Translations under genes and position numbers: made by a program
NCBI GenBank assembly: GCA_963969345.1
Contig: OZ017766.1
Location: 4,836,001-4,900,000 of the forward strand
Length of the DNA stretch: 64,000 nt
Source of the DNA: Turbatrix aceti
Taxonomy: Eukaryota; Nematoda; Chromadorea; Rhabditida; Panagrolaimidae
Direction of reading: 5' to 3'
The notes under the pieces: generated by a model
Told to the model about the DNA's origin: nothing
The model's input: the letters and a program-made list of their open reading frames with translations, nothing else
The model's database searches: none
Shown: positions 14,869 to 26,084 of the stretch, one piece after another
Layout of the letters: each line of letters begins with the position of its first letter
Numbering within the stretch: the first letter of the stretch is position 1

Positions 14869-16893
14869 ATGGAGACGATCCCGATGCGGTGGCTGAGCCG
14901 CCTCGTGTTCTTCGCGTTCCTCGCTTTTGTCGTCGTCGGTGCACGAGCCGAAGTTGCTGCTAAACCCGATCCTTCGAGCTGTGGCAAACGTGTTGTCGGC
15001 TATTTTACGTCCTGGGGCTCGCGGCCGTTTACGGAAGCCCAGGCGGAGCGTCTAACTCATGTCATCTTCGCTTTTCTGAGGCTTGAAGCAGACGGTTCGA
15101 TTTTTGTGGGCAGTGTTCAGGGCGAAGAAACATCGAACAATGCCAGTAAACTCGCGGAAACCCGTCTGGAACAGATGCTGGCTGTTGCGAAGCCCCGGCG
15201 CGATCATCTGAAAGTGATGTTCGCCTTTGGAGGCTGGGAAAACAGCGAGTATTTCACTCTGCTCGTCGCCGATTTCAACAGACGCAAGGTCCTCATCGAA
15301 TCTATCGTCCGCGTTATTGATCAATACGGATTTGACGGCGTCGACATTGATTGGGAATACCCAGTGACCGGCGGAGACCAGGAAGGGTCACCTGTGAGTT
15401 TCCATTTTTTTTCCGGGAATCGTGGATAAAAATGAGAAATTTAGTCCGATCGCCGCAACTACGTGCACTTCATGCGGGAGCTCCGACAGCGCTTCGACGC
15501 CCATCCCCGATCCCTGCTCATCAGCTTCGCAGGCGCTGCCGGCCAATGGACTCTCGACCCGGGCTACGATCTCCCGCAGCTGCTCAAGTACGTCGACTTT
15601 GTCAACGTCATGTCCTACGACTACTTTGGGGCCTGGAAGAGCAAGTGGGGCGCGTACACTGGGCCCCCGGCCCCGCTGTACTTCGGCCAGCCTAAGAAGT
15701 TCAGCGGAAAGATGAACGTCGACTGGACGCTCAAATACTACAGCTGCAAGGGTAAAAACCTACAAAAACTCAACATGGGCCTCGCCTTCTACGGCCGGTT
15801 CTGGCACAATGTCGGGGACGCTGTCGACCCCTCCGACGGAATGTGGAGACTCGCGGCTGCCAACGAGAAAGGCGAGTTCGATGGCGGACACGTCGCGTGG
15901 CGGGACATGGCTGCGAAGGGATTCGACGAGTCCCAGGCTGTCTTCCACGACAAGGCCAGGAGTCCGTATATCTTCGACGCGGGGAACAAGACCTTCGTCG
16001 GATTTGAAAACAAGCGATCGCTTACCGAAAAGACAGACTACGCTCTGCGGAAGAATCTCGGCGGCGTCATGATCTGGGCACTCGATCTCGACGACGACCA
16101 GGACAGTCTACTCAGAATCGTGGCAGACAAGAGCTGGTGCGGACAGGCGGGCAACGAGTCCTACCGCTGCTCTCCCATCGACGAACAGCGCTGGTGGACC
16201 TTCGACGACGGTGAAAGCCTCGCTGGCATGTGTGGAAAGTCGGCGCCTTTGTACAACGGATATTATCCCGTCTGCGACCCCGACGACCCGGGCTACTCGT
16301 GCTGCGGCTTCTACGGCTACTGCGGGTCAGGAGCCGAGTTTTGCGACTGTCCAACTTGCGTCAACTACGGCAAGGACCCTCTGCTTATTTTGCGTGAACC
16401 CGTCAAGCCCAGCGTGCCGATGCGGTGGTACACGAGCGATGCCGGCGACGGCAGGCGAGGCCGATGCGGCCGGACCGCCCCGAAGCTGCCCGACGGCACA
16501 GTGCCCATCTGCAATCCCGACGACGCTGCGGCCCACTGCTGCTCTTCTGGCGGGTACTGTGGAAACTCGAAGGATCACTGCGAATGCGACGGCTGCGTCG
16601 ACTTTGCCAAGCAGCCGGACTACGTGTACAAGCCGGCTGTGTGGTGGACCTTCGTCGATGGCCCCGAGCACATTGGCAAGTGCGGCCCGCTTGCGCCCCG
16701 ACTGCCGAGCGGAAAAATCCCAATCTGCAATCCAGAATCCGCGACCGCCCATTGCTGCTCCCGATCCGGCTACTGTGGATTCGGGGAGCCCTACTGCACC
16801 TGCGAGGGATGCGTGGACTTTGCACGCACTCCGGACCATGTTTACCCTCTGGCGAACTCTACTGTGGCGCCTCCGAGGGCGCAGGTCCCTTAG
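14869..16893 (+). CDS. Secreted GH18 chitinase with three C-terminal hevein-like modules
   Basis: Two exons (14869-15393 and 15445-16893, intron 51 bp) give 657 residues. A signal peptide ends near GARAEVA. The GH18 barrel follows, with the motif [11 protein letters not shown]; the proton-donor glutamate is about residue 163, so catalysis (hydrolysis of chitin beta-1,4 links) should be intact. [10 protein letters not shown] and [10 protein letters not shown] are also typical barrel motifs. From residue about 425 there are three cysteine-rich repeats starting near 425, 503 and 575. Each opens with an aromatic pair (WWTF, RWYT, WWTF) and carries CNPDDA or similar, HCCS-like, GYCG and CxCxxCVDF. 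They resemble hevein-type chitin-binding domains, not the CBM14 of many animal chitinases. Likely acts outside the cell on cuticle, eggshell or food chitin. Confidence 0.95.
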
Positions 16894-17093
16894 TCGGGGG
16901 TCCAGATGTCCAGATAATGTACATGTTCATAATGGATCCGGATCGCAGTTTGGACAATGGTGTTCTCTTCGCCGATCGACTCCGACCGCGAAAACTGCGA
17001 CCTCAGCCTGTTTTTCTTCGTTGTGCTCCCGACCGAAAAAGTCATTGTGTTTTATATGTATAGCCTTCGAGGATCAGTTAATCGAATCGAATG

Positions 17094-17099
17094 AATAAA
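17094..17099 (+). terminator. AATAAA signal, chitinase gene
   Basis: AATAAA 200 bp after the chitinase stop and just before the convergent phosphatase gene ends at 17140; the two 3' ends nearly touch. Confidence 0.5.
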
Positions 17100-17139
17100 G
17101 CCTCGGAGGTGGTGAGAAAAATGTGAAGTCGTCCATAGC

Positions 17140-18426
17140 CTATTTCTTATCCTTATCAGGCTTCTTGTTCTCGAGAAAAGCCCCCGAATCCGGCGAAACC
17201 CCAGGCAGGCCGCTGGCGGTGACGTTCGCAACACCGCTGCCAGTCGAGCTCTGCTGGGTGAGGCATTCACTGGGTGATGGGTCTCCGGGTCCTCTGCTGA
17301 CGTAGGACGAGTCGTCGTCGCGTCGCGTGTACTCCTCCTTGAAGTGCTGGGGTCCCTTGGTTTCGGGGCTCGTCGGATTGAGGACGAGGAAGCCGACCTT
17401 GAGGTACTTGTCGATCTTTACGACCGCGCCCTTGTTGTTCTTCTCGGGGTAGTAGCGGGGCGCGGAGAAGAGCGTAAGCAGGCGTCGACGGCAGAAGAAG
17501 CCGTAGCCATTCATCATCATCTGCAGAGGGTTATGTACATCACCTGGGGGGCTTACCTGACCTGTAAGAACTCACCTGATGGCCTCTGATGATGAGATTG
17601 ATATTGAGCCTCTCGCAAGCTTTTACCACGGTGTCCTCGCCGAAGTAGACGGACACTCCGCGGACGGCATTGGGCATGTACCCGGCGAGGTCGATCATCG
17701 GGTCGGACCAGAGCAGATCGCAGGCAAGCGGGATCGTATTGGGATCCTCAATCGGCCGCTGGATTTTACGGATGTCATCTAGCGAGTTCAAATTTGGCCC
17801 AATGCCGCCGTGCATGCAGAGAATGCGGCTCCGGACGAGCGCGGCAAGCGGGAAGTAGTTGAACGTGTCGTTGAACCCCTGCCACAGCAGATCAGCATCC
17901 TCCTCCTCGAAGCGGTCCCGCAGCTCCTGATAAAAGCCATACACGCGGTTGATCGCCGCCGTCTCGTGATTTCCGCGCAGCAGGTTGAACATGGTCGGAA
18001 ACGTCACCTTGTGCAGAAAAAGGCACACAAGGCACTCCAGCCCATTCGGCCCGCGATCCACGTAGTCTCCCAGGAAGAGGAATCGCATCGTGTGCACGCT
18101 GCTCCGTCGGTTGTTGTCGAGTGCGTGGAAGAGACGATGCAGGTCCAGGTACTGTCCGTGGATGTCGGCTACCACGATTACCGGCGCCTGGACTTCCAAG
18201 AGAGTAGGCTCGGTGGTAACGATCGTGCGAACGTCTTTTGTCAGTCTGAGCAGTTCCTTCACATCGTAATCAATCTGAAAAAAGGATTGAAGGTGATGGT
18301 GGGCCGATGGGCGTTTGTCAAACGCACCCGTTGCTCGGAATAGACGAGGTGCTTCTTGCGCAGCTCGTGGTACCGCTTCGCATTTTTGTTAGGCGCGGTG
18401 CCCTGGGTGCTCCTCTGACTTGCCAT
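17140..18426 (-). CDS. PP1-type serine/threonine protein phosphatase
   Basis: Three exons (18426-18328, 18274-17576, 17520-17140) give 392 residues in phase. The PPP metal-binding motifs are all present: ADIHGQ (residues about 69-74), GDYVDRG, RGNHE, HGG, and RGHQ at the exon 2/3 join, followed by LFSAP. It dephosphorylates Ser/Thr in the nucleus or cytoplasm. Differences from canonical PP1 (ADIHGQ for GDIHGQ, RGHQ for RAHQ, YYPEKNN for the usual CGEFDN) and a Ser/Thr/Pro-rich tail of about 70 residues suggest one of the divergent, lineage-expanded nematode PP1 relatives. The 45-bp spacer between exons 2 and 3 in the minus strand holds a second GT-AG pair, so alternative splicing there is possible. 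Convergent with the chitinase. Confidence 0.92.
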
Positions 18427-18713
18427 GGCCTAGCCTAATGCAACGAAACAATGACACGAGTTACGGTGACGGCATTTTGTTTATGCAAAAATCGTCTGTG
18501 ACGAAGCAGAATTCGCATGGCATGTTTCAAAAGACCAAAAACGCGGTTTCTTGTATCCAAAAATCCGTGCATTGGCAAACTGTCCCGAAACGAATCCATC
18601 CATGCGCGCATCGACTTTATCATGATAGAGGTCCTCCAATATTGAAACACGTTCCCACGTTCCATTTGTCTTTGTCTTTCATCCACTCTAAGTCAGTCAC
18701 CTGTTCATCCGGT
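18427..18713. promoter_or_regulatory. Shared divergent promoter region
   Basis: Only 287 bp separate the start codons of the phosphatase (minus) and the RabGGTase alpha gene (plus), so both promoters must lie here or overlap the genes. I see no clear TATA box. Confidence 0.6.
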
Positions 18714-20973
18714 ATGCACGGTATTCAGAAGCTAGAAGAGAGTGCGAGGCGAGCGCGGGAAGCCAAACGCCAGAAAAAGGTTGTCGAGATCGACGCTGCG
18801 CGAAAAGCCATCTTCGCTCTCTACGCCAACTTTCACGGTCATGAACGGAAACTTCTGGACGCCACCGGGGAGATTTTATCTCGGATGCCGGATGTTTATA
18901 CGTTCTGGGTGATACGCAGGGACGTTTTGGAGCACGTCAGACAGGTAAGAACTTGCTTGGATTTTATGAAATCATAAAAAAAGTTCTTTTTTTAGCGAAT
19001 GTCCTCCGAAGAGGGGTTCACGATTTTTTCGGCTGAGGAAATCGAGAGGCATGCTAAGAAACTTCAAAAACAGACCGGTGAGAAGCTCCCGGCCGATGAC
19101 GTCGGGGCTCAGAATGCCGAAGAGGTCGGCGCACCTGAAGATGCCAAAAAAATTGATGATGAGAGTCAAAGCGCTGAAAAAGCACCGGAAGAGCAGGAAA
19201 AAGTGGTAGACTCGCCCGCAGGCGATGCTGAGGCGCAAAAACCCGCGGAAACGCCTCAGAAGCACTCTTTACCGTTGCCGACATTCGACGACGTACTCAA
19301 CGTCGAAATCACGCTCACCGAAACGGCGCTTCTGGCAAATCACAAATCCTACAGCGCATGGAATCACCGGAAGTGGGCGTTCAACCAGCACTCGAATCCA
19401 CCGCTCGCGAGGGAACTCGAAATCTGCCAAAAGGCACTCAACGTTGATTGGCGCAACTTCCACGTCTGGGATTACCGCAGATTTGTCGTGCGCAAACTCG
19501 AGCGATCTGAAGAGGAGGAATTTGAGTTCGCAGACAGCATGGTGAAGCGGAACCCGAGTAACTACTCCGCGTGGCACTATCGCGTCAATCTCATGGGTGA
19601 CGCCCGGGAAAATATTTCCGACGAGACTTTTGTCTCCGAAGTTGAGGTTTGTTCGGGAACAGCCGTTTTTTGTTCGGGAACGAGCACAAATGATTTTAAA
19701 ATTTTGTTCGACGAATCGAACGAACGCGAAAAATTTTGATCGTTTTTGCGAACGAAAATCGAACAAATGTTTTTTACTATTTTAGGCCAAATCGACTTTT
19801 TTGTCGTTTTTTTTTATCAAAAAAACAAATTTTGATTTTATTTTTCTAAAATTTTTGGCATATTTAGTTTTTTTTCTGTTCGAAAAAATTGAAATGTTTG
19901 TGAACGAATATGAACAACGTAATTTATAAAAATTTTGTTTGCAAACGAACATTAACAATAAATTTTAAAAATTTGTTCGCGAACGAACACGAACGTTTGC
20001 CCATCCAGACGAAAATCAGACGATTCACTTCCAGAAAATCACGGACGTGTGCGTGGTCAACAGCGAAGACCAGACAGCGTGGACCTACGTGAACTGGCTG
20101 ATCGCGAACTTTGTCACCTCCACCCCTGTCCTGGGAGGCGTCTACAATCTCATCTCATTCGTCGACCATCCAACACTGCCTGATGGTCGTCAGCATTCGA
20201 GCGCTGTTTTCGAGCACGCTGTGAGTGCTGCCGAGCTGAGGGAACTCTTTTCCTGGTCGAAGGACGTCTCCGTGGAGATCCTGCCCCGGGGACGCGTCTC
20301 GCAGTACACAGCCTGCTCCGCAGCCCACGTCTGGGATCTCTACTCTGCGGCGCCGCTCGTCGTCCCTGTACTCGAAGCCGCTGTCGAGTCTGGCGTCCTC
20401 ACAGCGCGTCGCAGCCAGACCCTGGGCTCCAGGAGGGTCGTCAATACGCAGCTCCTGGGCGAGTTGCTGTCCGTCGAGGCCGCCGGCGTCTCCCTCGAGG
20501 TCGCAAACTGCCTCAGGACTTTCATAGACGTCTGCACGGAGCTCGCACGCGAAAACGAGGAAGGCAATCCGTGGGAACTGAGCACGAAGGCCTCCCTGCT
20601 GCCCCTCGTCGCGGGCATCGATGACAACATCCATGGCCAGGTGATCTCCCTCCTCGAAAAGGCAACAGCCTGCGATTCCCAGCGCGAGGCGCTCTACGCT
20701 TCGCTCGCAGATGCGGTCCGGGCCAAGCTCGCGCTGTACAAGATGCGCAATTTCGTTGATAGTCTCGTCCGCGGCGAAGTCACTGTTCGCATGGATTTGA
20801 CTGAGTGAGTTGATTTTTTTTGTTTGTTTGTCCTTGTCTGACTCACATGAGACACTTTTACTTGCAGTTACACGGTTCTCCGGCCTCTTGCTGGACTCAT
20901 CCTGCTCGACGCATCCGGCGTCCCGGAAACCCATCCTCAGCTCTCGTTGTTTAAACATGTCCGCTACGTCTAA
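18714..20973 (+). CDS. RABGGTA: Rab geranylgeranyltransferase alpha subunit
   Basis: Four exons: 18714-18944, 18996-19646, 20020-20804, 20868-20973 (590 residues; phases fit). The N-terminus MHGIQKLEE and helix pair (PDVYTFWVIRRDVLEH) match the family. Prenyltransferase alpha repeats follow: SYSAWNHRKW, NFHVWDYRRF, NYSAWHYR and EDQTAW. The enzyme attaches geranylgeranyl groups to Rab GTPases with the beta subunit and REP. An acidic Ala/Glu-rich insert of about 70 residues (about 95-165) sits between the first two repeats and is not usual for the family. Intron 3 is swollen by a GTTCG-rich repeat. Exon 3 could instead begin at 20035, also in frame, five residues shorter. No leucine-rich repeat domain is visible at the C-terminus. 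Confidence 0.92.
19650..20010. repeat. GTTCG-rich intron repeat, copy 1
   Basis: The third intron of the RabGGTase gene is AT-rich with many GTTCG and CGAAC motifs, including TTTGTTCGCGAACGAAC near its end. It resembles the introns at 23840-24135 and 27035-27410 in motifs and layout, though less closely than those two resemble each other. No coding capacity. Confidence 0.5.
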
Positions 20974-21469
20974 CGAGGACCAAAAGCACCCGTATCTTCC
21001 GGATTTTTGCGTTTGACGTGTAATTAATTAATTAATGAATTTGTGCATCTTGTCAGAGTTTTTCCAGTCGAGACAGACAGCTGCGGTATGCAAATGCCGT
21101 TTTCCGCATCGTTCGAGATATGAGATCAGATTTCGCTGTACACTGCTGTGCACAGATAAATACAAACTACGACAATCAGCCTAGACCTTTACTTGCAGCA
21201 CCACCTGGCGTTCGTTCGTTCCATGTCGGGTGCGCAGAGAAGAGTCTAGTTTTCGACGCAGGAGCGAAGCAGACGGAGCAGCCTCCACTTTTGTTCGGGA
21301 CACAAACAAAAGGGGTATAGCGGGCGGTTGTGGCTGCGTCGAACGCAACGCGCAACAGCGCCATAAATATCACAGTCGCTCTTCCGCCTGCGTTCGACAT
21401 TGTTTTTGATCGGTCGTTTTTGATCGTCGCTCGCGTCAACAGCGTCTTGAAGAACGAAGAATTTTCAGG
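20974..21469. other. Intergenic region between RabGGTase and SDR genes
   Basis: Holds an ATTAATTAATTAATT run near 21021 and no recognisable gene. Presumably a 3' end and the SDR promoter. Confidence 0.5.
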
Positions 21470-22446
21470 ATGTCTCCGAACGACGTGCTTGAATTCTTCT
21501 CCATGCTGGTCTCGGCGCTGGCCAACTGGACAATTGGCACGGTCCACGCATGTTTGCCCGTCGGCGTCCTACCCCGAAAAGACGTCCGGGACCGAATCGT
21601 GCTCATCACGGGTTCTGGCTCCGGCCTGGGGCGTGTTTTTTCCGTCGAATTCGCCCGTCTCGGCGCGAAGGTCGTGCTCTGGGACGTGAACGCGTCCGGC
21701 AACGAGCAGACTGCCAAACTCGTCCGCGAAGCCGGGGGCACTGCTTTCGCGTACACCGTTGATCTGAGTCGCAGCGAGGATATATACGAGAACGCGAAGC
21801 GGGTGAAAAAGGACGTCGGCGTCGTCGACATTCTCATCAACAATGCGGGCGTTGTGACCGGGAAGAAGCTCTTCGACATCTCCGACGAAGCCATGAGGCT
21901 CACCATGGCTGTCAACACGCATGCTCTCTTCTACGTGGGTTTCTTTCTTCTTCCAGAATGTCCCCTGAGTATTTTGGGTTTCAGATGGCGAAGGCGTTCC
22001 TCCCGGACATGCTGGAGCGCGATTCGGGCCACTTTGTGACGATCGCTTCGATGGCAGGCAAGGCGGGCGTTGCCGGCCTCGTGGACTACTGCGCGAGCAA
22101 GTACGGCGCTGTCGGCATCACGGACTCGCTCCGGGGCGAGATGCTCCAATCCGGCTCCCAGGTAAAAGTCACCCTCATCTGTCCGTACTTTGTCAACACG
22201 GGCATGTTTGACGGCGTCAAGGCGTACTCCCCGAACGTGCTTCCCATCCTCGACGTGGATTACGTGATCGAGCACTCGATGGAGGCGATTCTGACGGAGC
22301 AGGCTGAGCTCTTCATGCCCAAGTTCTGCTACGGGATGTACGTCTTGGGCAGCTTACTTCCGACCCGGGCCTCGGTTGTTATCGCCCGTTATCTTGGTCT
22401 CAACGATGGCATGCAGCATTTTGTCGGTCGCCAGAAAACGCACTAA
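21470..22446 (+). CDS. Short-chain dehydrogenase/reductase, SDR16C-like (retinol/lipid-droplet type)
   Basis: Two exons (21470-21934 and 21985-22446, intron 50 bp) give 308 residues. A hydrophobic N-terminal segment is followed by the cofactor motif TGSGSGLG, the NNAG motif, a catalytic serine (IASMAGKAG region) and YCASK with the catalytic Tyr and Lys, so the classical SDR active site is complete. The membrane anchor, CPYFVNTGMF and general layout match SDR16C enzymes (RDH10, DHRS3, 17-beta-HSD11/13; C. elegans DHS-3 type), which reduce or oxidise retinoids or steroids at the ER or lipid droplets. The substrate cannot be told from sequence. Convergent with the transporter gene, 130 bp between stops. 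Confidence 0.92.
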
Positions 22447-22576
22447 CCAACTTTTTTTTTTAAATGTGTATACATATGTGTATTCATCGTCATTCATGGT
22501 CACCGGCACTCACAAATGGTTGTTTATCTACTCTCTGATATCTCAATTTGATTGAATGAATACATAAATGCGACCG

Positions 22577-25500
22577 TCACCTCTGACGACTGGCAGATTT
22601 GTTGGATCGAACGGTTTCGTTTTTGTCGACATTCGTAATGAGTTCGGCGACTTCGTCATCGACGGTCTCTTTATCCGGTCTGGGAGGACCGTCCGTGCGA
22701 AGCATAGTCACGGCATCATAGATAGTGTCTGGCAAGGGTATGTTGGATGTCTCGGGCAGGTACCAGACAAGGACGGCAGCGAAAAGTGAAAAGACACAGA
22801 AGATGGCCATCGGCACAGTCGGCAGCGTGACGTCAGAAAGCACGGCAATGTATCCCGAGGCGCCGGATCCAGCCCGGGCCACCATGGAGCACGTGCCGAC
22901 CGCGCTGTTGCGGATGATGGTGGGGTAGAGCTCGGAGGTGAAGATGTACAGGATGTTGAAGGCGCCCTGGATGCACGCTTTGCCTGCCAGCATCAGGATC
23001 AGAGAGAACTGAAAATCAGCGGTGTTGATGAACAAAATTTTCGAAAAGTTGGTGGAAAGCCTCACCGTCATCTCCTTGTACCAGCTGGTTACGATAGCGA
23101 TAAAAATAAGAATACCGCCGATGGACAGCGACAAAATCTGTGATTCCCGGCGCCCAAACCGCATGATGTAGACACAAACGACCAACGTAGGCAGCTCGAT
23201 GGCGCCGGCGATGGCATTGTTTAGGAAAAAGTTTCCGACGAACATGGCCCTCCCGGGCGATGACTGATCTGAGAGCGCAATGACGAGACCGTAGTACACG
23301 AGGGCCGTCGCGATCCAGACAGTAAAAATGATAATGTTGCGGCGAAGCATGTCCTTGTTGTTGAACGTGTACAGGAAATGAGGACGCTTGTTGTGCGCGT
23401 ACTTGCGCAGCTCGGCGTGGCGCACCTGAATCAAACACTCAGATTAAAATCGCTGCGCGCAACAAAAATAATCTAAAAAAAATGTCTGTTGCGCAGAAGC
23501 CGTCTACAAGTCATCAGATGCGAAGAAAAACAGAAGCGAGGGGGTTGAGTTCAAAAAAGTGCGAAAGACAGTACCGGTTGCGCGTCGGGGGGCCGCATCG
23601 AGTTTAGACAACAAACCAATTCCAGGTCGGAGGGCAGCGAACTCTTGTTCCAGCGGCACGCTTTCCGGATGATGTCTGCCGCGTCGTCGATCTTGTTCAT
23701 GACGATGAGCCAGCGGGGCGACTCGGGAATGAAGTAGAGCAGGAAGAGCGCCAACAGGTGAAGGGTCGATGTGATGAGCTGAAAAACCGAGGCGTTAATT
23801 TCGGAAAATTTACGTGGGTTTCGATTTTAGAAATTGATAAGCGAACAAATTTCATATTTCATGTTTGTGTTCGTGTTTGTTCGCGAACAGATTTTTTATA
23901 AATTTATTTGTTCGCGGTTAAATTTTCTGAACAAATAAAACGAACAAAACTTGGGATAAATTTAGTTTCACAGTGTCAAAATCGGTATTATTTGACAAAA
24001 AATGGAAAATAACCTTCGTAAAATTTAGTCAGGTAAAAATGGTTTTTTTTACTCGGAAAAAGAAAAATTTTGCACCATTCATAAAAAAATCTGTTCGATG
24101 TTCGTTCGCAAACAAAAAATGACTGTTCGCATCTTTCATGTCCCGATATATTTACTCACCTGAATGCTGGTCCACGACTTGCAAGTGTAGGCAATGAGCG
24201 CCAAACAAGCGTATCCACATGCCCAGGGCGCCTGCAGCAGACTGCCCACAATCGAGCGATACTTGACACCGGTCCACTCCATGCACATGACGTACGCAGC
24301 CAGATCGCTGGCTTCGTTGCAGGTAGCCAGGAGAAAGCGGACTATCAAAAACACCTCGAATTCCTTCGAAAACGGCAGCAGGAAGCCGAATATCGTCGAG
24401 AGCACTGAAAATCCAAAAATAGCCGGTTTCCTGCCGTAGCGATCGCTGATAAAGCCGCCCACGACGCAGCCCAGCAGGTAGCCCAGGGAGTACGACCTGA
24501 AATCCGTTCAGTTGAACACATCCTGGAAATAAGGTGACTCACAGGTGAACGTGAGCCCTGCTCCAGTTCTCGTCGCAGACCCGATTCCACTGAGTTACGA
24601 CGGTTTCCTGCATCACGGATTTATCGTATTCCCATTGCGTGCACGCGCGCAGTTGATCCGGCTTGTTCTGGTACTCGCGCTTGACTTCATCGAACGGCCT
24701 GTTCAGCATCTCCTGGAATTCGTGGGGCTTGCGGGCAAAGTAAAGACACTGATCGTGCCAATCGTGATTTCTGCGCTGTGTATTCATGACCGTTCGATAC
24801 GCAATATTCGATTCCAGCACTTTATCCCACGTCCAGCCGAGATTCGTCGCATTTGGGTGCGCTTCGACGATTTCGCGCGAAAAGTTTTCGATCTAAAAAA
24901 AACGTTGTTTTCAATTTTCCTCCCGCAGAAGCTCACTTTGCACCAATGATCCGGCTGGTAAATGTAGTACACGACGGAGAGGTTGAACATGGCATGCGGC
25001 ACCTGATGCGCCGAAATCATGAGGTAGATGAGTATTTGCCAGAGATTGCAGCCGCCGATGATGTTGAGAATGCCTTCAAAGTCGATATCCAGGTTACCCG
25101 TTTGTCTTTTGGCATTTTCCTTTTTTCTCTTATACCAATTTTTGCGATTCTTTTCGTGGTGCTCTCGAATTTCCCATTCTGAGCGATTGTTTTTGTTTCG
25201 ATTCCGGCGACCGCTTCCGCTTGAGAGGTTTGTTCGACTGAAAAGTTTGTTCGACTGAAATGCAACCGATTTTCGATTACGATCACAATCACGAGTTTCT
25301 TTTTGTTTTTCCCGGGTCCGAACAGGTTCTGTTCTTTCTTCCGTCAGATTTTTCCCGTAGAAAGTGACAGTAGATCAGTATTTGTTCTTGCTTGCTCGAA
25401 AACAATCGATAAACGCAGAAAAAGTTGACAACAAAAACTTTTGTCAATCAAATAAAATTTTTTTTCATTTTTTTTTCAATTTTGTTTGTTGATCGTTGCG

Positions 25501-26084
25501 CGGATGTGTGAAAGAGGTGTTACTCGCGCCTATAGGCAACACTTTGGCCTCGCCTTGCCTCAATCGTTTCACAAAAGTTTGCACAAATGATTTCGATTTG
25601 ATTTGCCCAGACCCGCGATAACGCTTGTTTTCGCGGAGATAAACAACTTTGCGACTCGCGACTTGGACTGGGTGCAATCGATTGATTGATTTCCCCCTTT
25701 CCTTGCCTTTTGCAGCCGCGGGCCGGCCTCAGGCCTCAGGGCTCAAGTCAGGCAGCAAACTCACTTGTGCAGGTGTTTGTCGTCGACTTTGTGTACGTTC
25801 TGCGAATCTGTAGCAGTCACGTTATGCAGGCCGGCGGATGTCGTCGCTGGCTCGGATGCTGTCTGTGGGGGTGGCGGCTGGGGTACCGGGGTGACGACGA
25901 ATCGCATCTTCTGCTCGATGGCGGAATCGCTGAGCACGACGGGAAGGGCGTTGGGCGAGAGCGGCCGGATGTCGTGCTCTGACTGCATGCAGATTGGGAA
26001 GGGCTGCGGCATCACGGCCGGAGCCACGACCGGGGGCGCCGGAGGACCCGCTTCGGCTTCGGATGCGGGTGCTGGATCGGCCAT
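22577..26084 (-). CDS. SLC22-type organic ion transporter with proline-rich N-terminus
   Basis: Seven exons on the minus strand: 26084-25765, 25237-24937, 24892-24543, 24496-24160, 23778-23575, 23425-23066 and 23008-22577. All phases fit and the sum is 767 residues. SLC22/MFS signs are a first helix after NLDIDFEGILNIIGG, a large extracellular loop with several cysteines, VGGFISDRYGRKP, IPESPRWL, and GRRES after helix 8. It probably moves organic cations or anions across the plasma membrane. Residues 1-106 are Pro/Ala-rich, then about 50 basic residues precede helix 1; this long tail is unusual. The join of exon 1 to exon 2 rests on phase alone, since exon 2 has no in-frame ATG. The donor of exon 5 (GTACTG) is weak. 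Confidence 0.85.
23840..24135. repeat. GTTCG-rich intron repeat, copy 2
   Basis: Fills most of the transporter intron 23779-24159. Ends are rich in GTTCG/CGAAC (TTGTTCGCGAACAGA, GTTCGTTCGCAAACA). Internal blocks such as AAATTTTGCAC and AAAAAAATCTGTTC recur in copy 3 at 27035-27410 in the same order. No coding capacity; looks like a small inverted-repeat transposon. Confidence 0.7.
25221..25258 (-). repeat. Duplicated 17-bp splice acceptor
   Basis: On the minus strand TTTCAG-TCGAACAAACT is followed 17 bases later by TTTTCAG-TCGAACAAACC, giving two acceptors in tandem. Only the downstream one (exon from 25237) continues the transporter frame from exon 1. Confidence 0.7.

Noticed and set aside
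25465..25677. Minus-strand 70-codon frame as transporter first exon
   Set aside because: Exon 1 at 25765-26084 fits the phase of exon 2 with a good donor; this frame has no suitable donor.
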